From the NCBI GenBank assembly GCA_050633645.1, contig JBOEGX010000002.1, positions 806,001 through 870,000 of the forward strand: a DNA stretch of 64,000 nt, read 5' to 3'. This document shows, piece by piece, positions 1-8,343 of the stretch. Both the position numbers and the translations under genes were made by a program. Under the pieces are notes generated by a model that saw nothing but the letters and a program-made list of their open reading frames with translations, made no database searches and was not told the origin of the DNA. The DNA comes from UBA1672 sp050633645. Lineage in GTDB: Bacteria; Pseudomonadota; Alphaproteobacteria; Micavibrionales; Micavibrionaceae. How positions within the stretch are numbered: the stretch's first letter is position 1; each line of letters opens with the position of its first letter.

Positions 1-290
1 ATCGCGCCGGTTTCATGCGTTGCTATATGTCCACTATCGCAGGAAATAATAGATTCATAGGGCTTTAAAATATGCGCCAAATTAATCAGATTGGTTAAAG
101 TGCCGCCACTGATGAAGTGAACATCGCTATCGCTTTTCGTTTTCTGGCGAAGGATATCAGCGGCTTTTTGAGAGTATAAGTCAGTGCCATAAGTTTTATG
201 TGGTTCGTCTTGTGCGCGCTCTAACGCTTTTAATATGCGCGGATGCGCGAGGTAAGAGTAATCATCCTGAAATGAAATTTTTACGCTCAT
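1..290 (-). CDS. Low-specificity threonine aldolase / beta-eliminating lyase, N-terminal part
   Basis: PLP-dependent fold-type I enzyme that cleaves L-threonine or allo-threonine to glycine and acetaldehyde in the cytosol. Only about the first 96 residues lie in the window; the gene runs off the left edge. Visible family features are the start MSVKISFQDDYS, the segment HFISGGTLTNL and the motif CDSGHIATHETGA, which matches the conserved H-x-x-x-HE-x-GA region of threonine aldolases. The ATG at 290 overlaps the topA stop codon by four bases (ATGA), so the two are probably translationally coupled. A related aromatic beta-eliminating lyase is possible because the substrate-determining region is missing. 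Confidence 0.8.
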   Translation of the reverse strand, partial: MSVKISFQDDYSYLAHPRILKALERAQDEPHKTYGTDLYSQKAADILRQKTKSDSDVHFISGGTLTNLINLAHILKPYESIISCDSGHIATHETGA

Positions 291-2878
291 ACACTCTTCT
301 TTTTGGTTGTTTTCTTTGTAGCTGCCTTCTTCTTCGCAGATTTTTTAGCAGGTTTTTTCTTTGCCTTCTTTTTCTCTGCTGCTTGTTCTTCTCTTTCTGC
401 CGCTTTGGCTGCTTTCGCGGCCTCTCTCGCGGCGCGTTTTTCCGCGCCCTCAACCAAAACAACAACTGCGCGGTTCATGCCCACGGTCATGACATCATCA
501 TCTTTTGGCAATGAGGTAAACACACCATCATGTTTCAAAAATGGCCCAAAACGCCCGATACCGCCTTGAATCATTTTTCCTGTTTCGGGGTGCTCACCAA
601 TATCACGGGGCAGGGCAAGCAGAGCAAGCGCAGATTCCAGTGTTACGTCCTCAACATTAACCCCCGCAGGAAGGCCTTGACGTTTCGGTTTTGGCGCGGC
701 CTTTGTCTTTGCCTTTTTCGGTGGTTTTTTATCGTTTTCCTTGGCCTTCTTGACCTTTTCTTTGAACTCTTTTTCGTACTCTTTATTGATTGCGGCAACT
801 TCATCAATCGCCTCTTGCGGTGGATCAATTTGCACATACGGGCCATACGGGCCACGGCGCAGGGAGACCTCACGCTTTGTAATCGGGTCTTCACCCAGTA
901 TCTTCGGCTCATTCGCAAGGTTCGCACCATCGCTTTCACTGCCATCAGGGACAACAAGTGGACGCGTAAATTTACACTCTGGGTAGTTGGAACATCCAAT
1001 AAATGCACCAAATTTCCCGAGCTTTAATCCCAATCGACCGGCTTCTAATTCCTTATTCTCCGCGCAGGCAGAGCAGCAACGGCTCTCATCGCCTTCGGGG
1101 AAGAAGTGCGGGCCAAGCTCTGCATCCAGATGGTCAATAACATCGGTAATCGTAAGCTCTTTCGTGCCATCAACCGCGTTTTTGAAGTCCTTCCAAAATA
1201 GGCGTAATGCCTCTTTCCATGCCACATGACCACTGGCAATCGCGTCCAGCTCTTCTTCCAAATTTGCGGTAAAGTCATAATCAACATAGCGCGTAAAGAA
1301 TTTAGACAGGAAGGTCGTCACCAAACGCCCGCGATCTTCGGGAACGAAGCGGCGCTTATCCATGGTCACATAATTACGATCACGCAAAACTTGAAGGATT
1401 GATGCATAAGTAGACGGACGGCCAATGCCAAGCTCTTCCATACGCTTCACCAAAGAGGCTTCGGAGTATCGCGGCGGCGGCTGCGTGAAATGCTGGTTCG
1501 GCGTTGTTGCGATATGCTTGGTGGCATCGCCTTGATTAATCGGTGGCAAGCGACGGTCTTTATCATCAACATTCTCATCACCATCGTCGTTATCATTTTC
1601 CTGATAAAGCGTAAGGAAACCGTCAAACGCCACAACCGAACCATTGGCGCGTAAAATCACATCATCTGTGCCATCCGAGATATCAATTGCCATTTGATCC
1701 ATAATGGCGTTTTCCATTTGCGATGCCATGGTGCGTTTCCAGATGAGATCATAGAGCCGCCATTGATCATGCTCCAACTTACCCTTTAATGATGCAGGAG
1801 TGCGTTTCAGATCAGTCGGGCGTATCGCTTCGTGCGCTTCTTGCGCGTTTTTCGCCTTGGATTTATAAAGGCGCGGTGCATCAGGTAGGTATTTTCCGCC
1901 ATAATCTTTGTTAATAAGGTCGCGGCATTGATTAACCGCATCTTCGGATAATGTCGTGCCGTCGGTTCTCATATAGGTGATATAACCGCCATCTTCGGTC
2001 GATCCTTCATACAAACGCTGCGCCAATCGCATGGTATTGGATGCAGACATACCAAGCTTGCGCGAGGCATCCATTTGCAATGTAGAGGTTATAAACGGCG
2101 CGGCAGGGCTGCGTTTTACCTGTTTTTTCTCGATTTTGACGGCTTTAAGGTTTTTATTCTTAATACGCTCCACGGCGGCGCTTGCAGCGGCTTCATCGGG
2201 AATATCAAATTTAGAAAGCTTATTCCCTGATAAATGTGTCAATCGTGCCATGAACGGCGCACCATCAGGTGTGTGCAGCGTTGTTTCAATGCTCCAATAT
2301 TCTTGGGGGTTGAACAGCTCAATCTCGGTTTCGCGCTCACATATTAAACGTAAGGCAACGGACTGCACCCGTCCCGCAGAGCGTGACCCGGGAAGTTTTC
2401 GCCATAGAATTGGCGATAGGTTAAAGCCCACCAGATAATCAAGCGCGCGGCGCGCCAGATACGCATCGATCAATGGCTGATCGAGCTTTCGCGCATTGCC
2501 AAACGCCTTATCAACGGCGGTCTTTGTAATTTCGTTAAACGTAACGCGGTGAACCTCTTTGCCCTCAAGCAACCCATCTTCTTTAAGCAATTCAAAAATA
2601 TGCCACGCAATCGCCTCTCCCTCTCTATCGGGGTCGGGCGCGAGGTACAATGCATCGGCTTTTTTAAGGGCGCGTTTAATGTCGTTGACGTTTTTATCGG
2701 CGCGATCTCCAAGCTGCCACTTCATGGCAAAATCTTCATCGGGAAGGACTGATCCATCCTTATTCACCAAATCCCGCACATGCCCATAAGATGCCAAGAC
2801 CTCGAAATCTTTTCCGAGATACTTATTAATGGTCTTTGCCTTTGCAGGCGACTCAACAATGACGAGATTTTTTCTCAA
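287..2878 (-). CDS. topA: DNA topoisomerase I (type IA), TTG start
   Basis: Relaxes negative supercoils by a transient 5'-phosphotyrosine link. The N-terminal TOPRIM begins NLVIVESPAKAKT. The segment GYITYMRTDGTTLS holds the catalytic tyrosine. One CxxC..CxxxxxC zinc ribbon follows (CSACAENK to CSNYPEC), then a lysine-rich tail typical of alphaproteobacterial TopA. I chose the TTG at 2878 because the GAGGAA at 2883-2888 is a good ribosome-binding site and the protein then begins exactly at the TOPRIM strand. The longer frame to 3004 would run inside dprA. The gene starts 11 bases after the dprA stop, in the series pyrB-plsY-dprA-topA. Length is 863 residues, normal for the family. Confidence 0.95.
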   Translation of the reverse strand: MRKNLVIVESPAKAKTINKYLGKDFEVLASYGHVRDLVNKDGSVLPDEDFAMKWQLGDRADKNVNDIKRALKKADALYLAPDPDREGEAIAWHIFELLKEDGLLEGKEVHRVTFNEITKTAVDKAFGNARKLDQPLIDAYLARRALDYLVGFNLSPILWRKLPGSRSAGRVQSVALRLICERETEIELFNPQEYWSIETTLHTPDGAPFMARLTHLSGNKLSKFDIPDEAAASAAVERIKNKNLKAVKIEKKQVKRSPAAPFITSTLQMDASRKLGMSASNTMRLAQRLYEGSTEDGGYITYMRTDGTTLSEDAVNQCRDLINKDYGGKYLPDAPRLYKSKAKNAQEAHEAIRPTDLKRTPASLKGKLEHDQWRLYDLIWKRTMASQMENAIMDQMAIDISDGTDDVILRANGSVVAFDGFLTLYQENDNDDGDENVDDKDRRLPPINQGDATKHIATTPNQHFTQPPPRYSEASLVKRMEELGIGRPSTYASILQVLRDRNYVTMDKRRFVPEDRGRLVTTFLSKFFTRYVDYDFTANLEEELDAIASGHVAWKEALRLFWKDFKNAVDGTKELTITDVIDHLDAELGPHFFPEGDESRCCSACAENKELEAGRLGLKLGKFGAFIGCSNYPECKFTRPLVVPDGSESDGANLANEPKILGEDPITKREVSLRRGPYGPYVQIDPPQEAIDEVAAINKEYEKEFKEKVKKAKENDKKPPKKAKTKAAPKPKRQGLPAGVNVEDVTLESALALLALPRDIGEHPETGKMIQGGIGRFGPFLKHDGVFTSLPKDDDVMTVGMNRAVVVLVEGAEKRAAREAAKAAKAAEREEQAAEKKKAKKKPAKKSAKKKAATKKTTKKKSV

Positions 2879-2889
2879 GATATTCCTCT

Positions 2890-4077
2890 TTACGTATCGC
2901 TCTGTTCTAGCAGGCTTATTCGGTTCCCCGGCAGGCGTTTTATGCGTCCCGCTAGCTCTAATTCGAGCAACGTCGTCTGCAATGCCGAGATAGTCACATG
3001 ACATGCGCGGATCAATTCGTCAACAGAAATTGATGAAAAAGATAAATGGGATAGCACCTTTTCTTGCATATCTTCGGGCGGCTCATCGGTGTTCGCGGGT
3101 ATCGTAATGGGGACAGAAAAATTGCTTTGGGTGTAGAGCGGCTCACGCATAACATTCCCCGAAAAATTTGTAAGGATTTCCATCACGTCATCGGCATTGC
3201 GGATAAGCGTCGCGCCCTCACGGATCAAATAATTAGGCCCCGAAGCGCGTGGATCAAGCGGTGAACCGGGAACGGCGAACACGTCGCGCCCTTGCTCTCC
3301 CGCCAATCGAGCCGTGATGAGCGAGCCGCTGCGCTGCGTTGCTTCCACCACGATAATGCCCTTTGATATGCCCGATACAATGCGGTTGCGGCGCGGAAAG
3401 GCGGCGGCGAAAGGTTTTGCACCAAACGCGCTTTCGGCAACGATTAATCCTTTTTCACATATCTCATCATAAAGCTTTTGATTTTCTTCAGGGTAAACCA
3501 CGTTAATGCCGCCCGCGACAACGGCAATCGTCCCTGTTTGCAATGCGCCTTCATGCGCGGATGTATCAATACCGCGTGCTAATCCTGAAACAACGATTTG
3601 ATTGCGCGCACCAAGTTCCCCCGCAATTTTATAGGCAAATTTCTTGCCATTGATCGAGGCATTGCGCGCCCCCACAATCCCAACACAGGATTTATTGAGG
3701 AGCGTCGCATCTCCGCGCGCTGATAAAACAGGCGGCGCATCATCAGTGGCGGTGAGGGCAAGGGGGTAGCTCTCATCCATCGCCGTAATAATCTGACCAC
3801 CAATTTTTTGTAAAGCCTTATATTCCTGCTCAATCGATTTCTCAGACGGCGCGTTCAGTGGTTTTTTTCGCCCACCGCGCTTGGCAAGCTCTGGCAAGGC
3901 TTTGAGCGCTTCACTAGCAGAGCCAAAATTTTCAATGAGTTGGTAAAATGTAATCGGGCCGATATTATCGGTGCGGATCAGCCGCAACCAGTTCAGGCGC
4001 TCTTGCTCATCCAAATCTTTGGGCTTTTTATTCGTTTGAAATAGATTCAACGGATTTCTCTTCTTTCTTCTTCGCAC
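2890..4077 (-). CDS. dprA: DNA processing protein DprA
   Basis: Loads RecA on incoming single-stranded DNA during natural transformation. It shows the extended Rossmann fold signature: GIVGARNASINGKKFA, the GLARGID phosphate-binding motif, and VPGSPLDPRASGPNYLI. A winged-helix-like domain occupies the last ~70 residues (SISVDELIRACHVTISALQ). The start is uncertain. A GTG at 4077 gives a 50-base overlap with plsY and an Arg/Lys-rich leader. A TTG at 4050 follows an AGAAGAG-like ribosome site and would shorten the leader by nine residues. No other competence genes are visible except the pilus block nearby, which is not of the classic competence type. Confidence 0.93.
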   Translation of the reverse strand: MRRRKKRNPLNLFQTNKKPKDLDEQERLNWLRLIRTDNIGPITFYQLIENFGSASEALKALPELAKRGGRKKPLNAPSEKSIEQEYKALQKIGGQIITAMDESYPLALTATDDAPPVLSARGDATLLNKSCVGIVGARNASINGKKFAYKIAGELGARNQIVVSGLARGIDTSAHEGALQTGTIAVVAGGINVVYPEENQKLYDEICEKGLIVAESAFGAKPFAAAFPRRNRIVSGISKGIIVVEATQRSGSLITARLAGEQGRDVFAVPGSPLDPRASGPNYLIREGATLIRNADDVMEILTNFSGNVMREPLYTQSNFSVPITIPANTDEPPEDMQEKVLSHLSFSSISVDELIRACHVTISALQTTLLELELAGRIKRLPGNRISLLEQSDT

Positions 4078-4729
4078 CGATCTTCGGTTCTTCGCCTTTA
4101 ATGATGCGTTTTATATTGTCCTTATGACGTATCCATACCAATAAAGTAATCAGAGCGCAAATTACGGCAGGCGAAGCGCCATATATAATAAGTGTGACAA
4201 TCGGCGCAATCGCCAAAGCAATAAGCGCGGAAAGTGACGATATTTTCGTAACCTTCGCCGTAATCAACCAAGCCGCACACGCTGCCAAACCTGCATATGG
4301 CACCGCGGCGAGCAATGCCCCGAGCGCGGTCGCTACACCTTTTCCACCTTTGAATTTCAGCCAGATAGGAAAGCAATGACCTAGAATGGCAAAGAGGCCA
4401 ATCAAAAGGCTTAACGTTTGTAATTTGATGGGTGGTATTTGCGGTAATGAGGGAGCGGCATTTGGGATATAGAAATTATTTATGCTAAATATCAAAACGG
4501 CACAGCCGATAGCTAAAACCCCTTTACTACTATCCAGTAGCAATGTTGATAGGCCTAATATTTTATTCCCAGTTCTGAGAACGTTGGTCGCGCCGATATT
4601 ACCTGATCCAATTTTTCTGATGTCTTCTTTAATGAAAATTTTTGTAAGGATTAAGCCGAAGGGGATCGATCCAATTAAATAAGCAATTAAAGAAAATATT
4701 GATATGAATAAGGTGAATTCGTCCATCAT
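4028..4729 (-). CDS. plsY: Acyl-phosphate:glycerol-3-phosphate acyltransferase PlsY
   Basis: Integral inner-membrane enzyme that transfers an acyl group from acyl-phosphate to glycerol-3-phosphate, the first acylation in phospholipid synthesis. The three PlsY motifs are present: GSGNIGATNVLR, the GHCFPIWLKFKGGKG segment and the C-terminal IRHKDNIKRI. About five hydrophobic segments are visible. The protein has 233 residues, with a charged tail (EEPKIGAKKKEEKS) longer than usual. The ATG at 4729 overlaps the pyrB stop by four bases. The 3' end overlaps dprA. Confidence 0.95.
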   Translation of the reverse strand: MMDEFTLFISIFSLIAYLIGSIPFGLILTKIFIKEDIRKIGSGNIGATNVLRTGNKILGLSTLLLDSSKGVLAIGCAVLIFSINNFYIPNAAPSLPQIPPIKLQTLSLLIGLFAILGHCFPIWLKFKGGKGVATALGALLAAVPYAGLAACAAWLITAKVTKISSLSALIALAIAPIVTLIIYGASPAVICALITLLVWIRHKDNIKRIIKGEEPKIGAKKKEEKSVESISNE

Positions 4730-5634
4730 CCACCCATCAACATATCAAGCACCGCCATGCGTGTTGGAATGCCGTTAGAAACCTGCCGTTTCATCAAACT
4801 CCTCGTGGGGTCATCGGCGACATCATCGGAAATCTCAACGCCTCTGTTCATTGGTCCGGGATGTAGGACGAGCGCATCAGGCTTCGCATGTGCCAAACGC
4901 TCCAACGTTAATCCGTAATTATTGAAATACGCTGCATCATTGGGGATTGATCCACGATCCATGCGCTCCTTTTGAATGCGAAGGCACATCACAACATCGG
5001 CGTCTTTTATGCCTTCTTCGATATTATCAAAACAGGTTATGCCTTCTACGGGAATTTTCTGCGGCATGAGGGATTCAGGTGCAACGAATCGAACACTCGC
5101 TCCCATTTTTGTCAGGAGCTGTGCATTCGAATTTGCAACGCGGCTATGCGCGACATCCCCACAAATCGAAACCGTCAAGCCCTCCAAACGGCCTTTTTCC
5201 TGAACAACGGTGAGCGCATCTAACAATGCTTGCGTTGGATGTTCACGCCAGCTATCGCCCGCATTAATCACAGGGCAATCCACGCGGTTCGCCACAAAGC
5301 CGGGTGCGCCATATTCACTGTGGCGGATAACAATCACATCGGGTTTCATCGCGCTTAATGTGTCTATTGTATCGGAGAATGTCTCATCCTTTTTGATCGA
5401 ACTTGTCTGTACATTCCAATTCACAACATCCGCGCCCAAACGCTTTGCCGCGATATCAAAAGAGGTGAGCGTGCGCGTAGAGTTCTCAAAAAACAGCGTG
5501 AGGACAATCTTATTATCCAGCTTCGCACGATCCCATCGCCCATCGGCCAGGGCTTTGGCATAGTAATCCGCGCGGTTCAACACATCCTGAATTTCTTCAG
5601 GTGATAAATCGTTTATTCCAAGTAAATGTTTCAT
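4726..5634 (-). CDS. pyrB: Aspartate carbamoyltransferase, catalytic subunit
   Basis: Condenses carbamoyl phosphate and aspartate in pyrimidine synthesis. Diagnostic segments are FFENSTRTLTSF (the carbamoyl-phosphate STRT loop), HPTQALLDALTV and HPGPMNRGVEI. The ATG at 5634 gives 302 residues beginning MKHLLGINDLS, the usual start of the family. An in-frame GTG at 5673 would add 13 residues but lies in a palindromic repeat, so I rejected it. Many alphaproteobacteria have pyrC directly after pyrB. Here the stop overlaps plsY, so pyrC must be elsewhere. Confidence 0.95.
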   Translation of the reverse strand: MKHLLGINDLSPEEIQDVLNRADYYAKALADGRWDRAKLDNKIVLTLFFENSTRTLTSFDIAAKRLGADVVNWNVQTSSIKKDETFSDTIDTLSAMKPDVIVIRHSEYGAPGFVANRVDCPVINAGDSWREHPTQALLDALTVVQEKGRLEGLTVSICGDVAHSRVANSNAQLLTKMGASVRFVAPESLMPQKIPVEGITCFDNIEEGIKDADVVMCLRIQKERMDRGSIPNDAAYFNNYGLTLERLAHAKPDALVLHPGPMNRGVEISDDVADDPTRSLMKRQVSNGIPTRMAVLDMLMGG

Positions 5635-5647
5635 ATACTCATTTTCA

Positions 5648-5726
5648 TTTATTTCAGGACAGTGTTGCTTCACTTCTCACGTAAGGTTAACTACGCTTCG
5701 TCGCTTGCGCCTTGTCCTGAAATAAA
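5648..5726. repeat. Palindromic intergenic repeat, copy A (upstream of pyrB)
   Basis: A perfect 14-base inverted repeat (TTTATTTCAGGACA at 5648-5661, its complement at 5713-5726) encloses a core of about 50 bases. Read on the minus strand, the core contains AGGCGCAAGCGACGAAGCG, then TTACGTGAG and GAAGCAAC. A second element upstream of crcB (29481-29563) has a similar core with different arms. The same core inside unrelated arms points to a dispersed repeat family, not a gene-specific regulator. Confidence 0.6.
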
Positions 5727-5796
5727 GCAAAACGACTACAAGTATAGGAAATGCACTGAAAATTAAAAGATGTCCAGTGTAAAAATACCTCGCTCG

Positions 5797-6300
5797 CTAA
5801 ACAAACAGGGTATAAAACTTAAACGCGCCAACAACGATAATCCCCATTATAAAGCCTGGCCCAGCAGGAATTACCATCCCTTTAAGGGAGACATTTTTAC
5901 CGCTTTTACGCTGTAGATATATCTTATATATAACACCGTGAAGAAGGCCGGAAAATGCGCCGAGTGATATAGCGAGAAAAATATCAGACAGGCCAAGCCA
6001 AATCCCCGCCGCGCCCATTAATTTCACATCACCGAGCCCCAATGTATCGCGTTTGTAATGCTTATTCGCAAAATACCGCACGAGCAGCAAAAGCCCACCG
6101 CCCGCAAGACATCCCGCCAGCGCATCCAATGGACGCACAAAATAAAAATCGGTCGCAAAGCCGTGAAATATAATGCCAAGAATGAAAAACGCGCCGACAT
6201 ATTTATTCGGAAGCAAGAAAGTCTTGAAATCAATAACTGCGAGTTTCCAGAGCAGGTAAACTGCGCCGAATAAGCATGGGATGGTAAAATAAAAAATCAT
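5797..6300 (-). CDS. Prepilin peptidase, A24 family, peptidase domain only
   Basis: Inner-membrane aspartic protease that cleaves the leader of type IV prepilins. The first aspartate lies in AVIDFKTFLLPNK. The second lies in the family signature TLGLGDVKLMGAAG. About six hydrophobic segments are visible. At 167 residues it lacks the N-terminal methyltransferase domain of PilD, as in PilU/TcpJ/CpaA-type peptidases of type IVb systems. It is divergent from the pilus operon that starts at 6392 and probably processes the pilin-like proteins at 14610, 15330 and 59316. Confidence 0.85.
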   Translation of the reverse strand: MIFYFTIPCLFGAVYLLWKLAVIDFKTFLLPNKYVGAFFILGIIFHGFATDFYFVRPLDALAGCLAGGGLLLLVRYFANKHYKRDTLGLGDVKLMGAAGIWLGLSDIFLAISLGAFSGLLHGVIYKIYLQRKSGKNVSLKGMVIPAGPGFIMGIIVVGAFKFYTLFV

Positions 6301-6313
6301 AAATTAAAATCTG

Positions 6314-6328
6314 TTACATTTTATGTAA
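6314..6328. promoter_or_regulatory. Dyad between divergent peptidase and receiver genes
   Basis: TTACAT and ATGTAA are separated by TTT, a perfect six-base dyad. It sits 14 bases upstream of the prepilin peptidase start and about 64 bases before the receiver gene. Its position between divergent pilus genes suggests a regulator site. The sequence is AT-rich, so chance is a real alternative. Confidence 0.25.
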
Positions 6329-6391
6329 TATTAGGGTCTTCTTTATTCTTAATATATACAATTCGAGAATGTAAGGGGGGATACTGGAATT

Positions 6392-6766
6392 ATGGGTAAC
6401 AATATGTATAAGATTCTGGTTGTCGAAGACAACGACTTTGTTCGTATGCAAATCTGTACCTTTTTAAAGGGCGAAGGGTTTGAAACGATTGAATGTACAG
6501 ATGGTCAGCACGCATTAGATACAATTTCCGAAGATATCCACATGGCTGTTGTCGATGTGCGGATGGAGCCTGTAAGTGGCTTTGAATTCGTTCGTAAAAT
6601 CCGCGGTGATGGCTTGAAAACCCCCGTGGTTCTGGTAACGGGAGATGATAACCCTGACCTGTTAAGCGAATCATCAAAGCTTGGCGTTTTGGCTGTGTTG
6701 AAAAAGCCCGTTCAAAAAGATCGGTTGATTAAAACAGTATCGAGGACTTTACACGTAGAAAACTAA
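6392..6766 (+). CDS. Single-domain response regulator (receiver only)
   Basis: A CheY-like phosphorylation-controlled protein of 124 residues with no output domain. It has an acidic cluster at residues 12-15 (VVEDND), the phospho-acceptor Asp55 in AVVDVRMEPVSG, the Thr of LVTGDD near residue 83 and the Lys-Pro of VLKKPV near 105. The ATG at 6392 is used; an in-frame ATG four codons later fits the domain equally well. A purine run AAGGGGGG lies upstream at 6372-6379. It opens the pilus cluster, and a soluble hybrid kinase with an HPt domain (16070-18013) closes it. The pair may form a phosphorelay controlling the pilus, but this is inferred from position only. Confidence 0.88.
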   Translation: MGNNMYKILVVEDNDFVRMQICTFLKGEGFETIECTDGQHALDTISEDIHMAVVDVRMEPVSGFEFVRKIRGDGLKTPVVLVTGDDNPDLLSESSKLGVLAVLKKPVQKDRLIKTVSRTLHVEN

Positions 6767-6818
6767 TGATTCGAATGCTAAGGTGCAAACATTTAGTCCT
6801 TTAAATTATAAGTCCTTA

Positions 6819-8207
6819 ATGAATATTCTAAATAATAAATTTTTACGCTTTATTGCTTGCGCGGCTCTTCTTGTGTTGTCCTCACCCTTGGTTTCTTGCG
6901 CCCCTGTTGATGTGCCGGGAACACGGAATTTATCTGTTCCTTCTCCCGCTATGGCAACGCCGCGCCAAGAAGCTATAAATGAAAAGCCTGATAGCGTCAT
7001 TTATCTGCCTCTGGGGAGTGATGTTCTTGTGCCAAAGACTACTGTTGGTGGCGGCTTGCCATCTGAGGTAATTGGCCCGTTTGAACTTCGTTCTGAAACG
7101 GTGGCTGGTGCACTTCAGTTGATATTGGCGGATTATGAAATTTCAATGGCGTTTGAGAGTGATGAGGCATTTAACCGCACTGTGACTGTTGCTAATTTGC
7201 GTGGTCCATTGGATAGTGTTGTGCGGAAAATATGCTCGCTCGCTGATTTGTACTGTTCCTATGATGATGGTCTTCTTGTCGTGAAAGAGACTCAAACTTT
7301 TACGGTTTCTATTCCTCCCATCGGTGGGGAAACGGATGTTTTGACGAGTTTGGCTGGTGGTCTTCAGGCTATTACTGGGGTTGCTCCAATAACCGAAAGC
7401 GCAACACGCACAATAATATATGAGGCAACGAATAGAACGGCAGAATTAGCGGAGCGATATTTTCAGCGTGTACGTGCGAGTACGGCACTGATTGTATTTG
7501 AGGTTTATATATGGGAGGTCGCGCTCGGTAATGCGAACTCAACAGGTGTGAATTGGGAGAGCATGAGTGCGCTTGATATTGGTAAATATGCGTCCGCGAT
7601 TTCTGTGCCAGGAAGTGCGGGCGTTGATTTTAATCCGATAAGTATTGGTTTGCCATCAACTGACGTGAATATGAATGCGGATGATGTGTTTGAGTTCATT
7701 TCAACATTTGGTGCGGTTAAGACGATATCGCAGCCGCAAATAACGGTGCTTTCTGGCGCGCAGGCGACTTTGCGTGCAGCAGATACGGTGAATTATGTTT
7801 CGTCTTTGACGCGATCCACAGATAATGGGGAGACAACTGTGTCGACTGAGACCGATTCTGTGGATACTGGGTTTACTCTTTCTATTGCAAGCCGTTGGGA
7901 TAATGCGACGGTGTATGGCAATATTGATATTAATCTTGAGGAGTTCAGGGGGTTTCAGAATTTTGATGCTGACGGCACAACTCTTCAGCTTCCTGAGACG
8001 ACTGAGCGCGAATTGTCAACTCAGGTGCGTATTCGCCCAGGTGATTCGTTATTGATTGCGGGGTTGGTTCGTGAAAATGATGAGTATGATAAATCTGGTA
8101 TTGGCTTCGATACGCCGTTTCTTCCGACGTCTCGCACGGGTAACGTCTCTAATACAGAGTTGGTCTTTTTGTTGAAGCCACGTGTTATTGTCTACACGTC
8201 TGAATAA
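6819..8207 (+). CDS. Secretin lipoprotein, PilN-like, of a type IVb pilus system
   Basis: Outer-membrane ring protein through which the pilus or substrate would exit. A lipoprotein signal peptide ends in the lipobox LVSC (CAPVDVPGT follows), as in the R64/TCP type secretin lipoproteins. An STN-like N-domain spans roughly residues 70-150 (GALQLILADYEISM). The secretin domain occupies the C-terminal half: SQPQITVLSGAQATL, VDTGFTLSIASRW, TQVRIRPGDSLLIAGLV, and TELVFLLKPRVI at the end. The ATG at 6819 places the signal peptide normally; a GTG at 6783 would add 12 residues. Length is 462 residues. Confidence 0.88.
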   Translation: MNILNNKFLRFIACAALLVLSSPLVSCAPVDVPGTRNLSVPSPAMATPRQEAINEKPDSVIYLPLGSDVLVPKTTVGGGLPSEVIGPFELRSETVAGALQLILADYEISMAFESDEAFNRTVTVANLRGPLDSVVRKICSLADLYCSYDDGLLVVKETQTFTVSIPPIGGETDVLTSLAGGLQAITGVAPITESATRTIIYEATNRTAELAERYFQRVRASTALIVFEVYIWEVALGNANSTGVNWESMSALDIGKYASAISVPGSAGVDFNPISIGLPSTDVNMNADDVFEFISTFGAVKTISQPQITVLSGAQATLRAADTVNYVSSLTRSTDNGETTVSTETDSVDTGFTLSIASRWDNATVYGNIDINLEEFRGFQNFDADGTTLQLPETTERELSTQVRIRPGDSLLIAGLVRENDEYDKSGIGFDTPFLPTSRTGNVSNTELVFLLKPRVIVYTSE

Positions 8208-8320
8208 AGCTCTAAATCCCGATAAATAACTGTGCATGGTTTTGTGGTTAGGTTGCCTAGGTCTGCTTTGTGTTGTAATATGATTCGGCATGTTTTATGC
8301 ATTCTTTAATTTAATTTCTC

Positions 8321-8337
8321 ACACAGGGTTCCTGTGT
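8321..8337 (+). promoter_or_regulatory. Hairpin just upstream of the ASH-repeat gene start
   Basis: ACACAGG and CCTGTGT form a perfect seven-base stem around a GTT loop, ending six bases before the preferred ATG at 8344. The only purine-rich stretch that could act as ribosome site (CAGGG) is in the left arm. The hairpin could therefore mask ribosome binding and tune translation of the following gene. No poly-T follows, so it is not a terminator. Confidence 0.35.
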
Positions 8338-8343
8338 TATTTC

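Noticed and set aside
303..569. Open frames opposite the lysine-rich tail of topA
   Set aside because: They arise from the complement of AAG/AAA-rich codons, giving Phe/Leu-rich artificial proteins.
2879..3004. Longer topA start inside dprA
   Set aside because: The added residues are the shadow of the dprA frame, while TTG at 2878 has a strong ribosome site.
5635..5673. Longer pyrB start (GTG at 5673)
   Set aside because: It would make the protein begin inside a palindromic repeat; the ATG at 5634 matches the family start.
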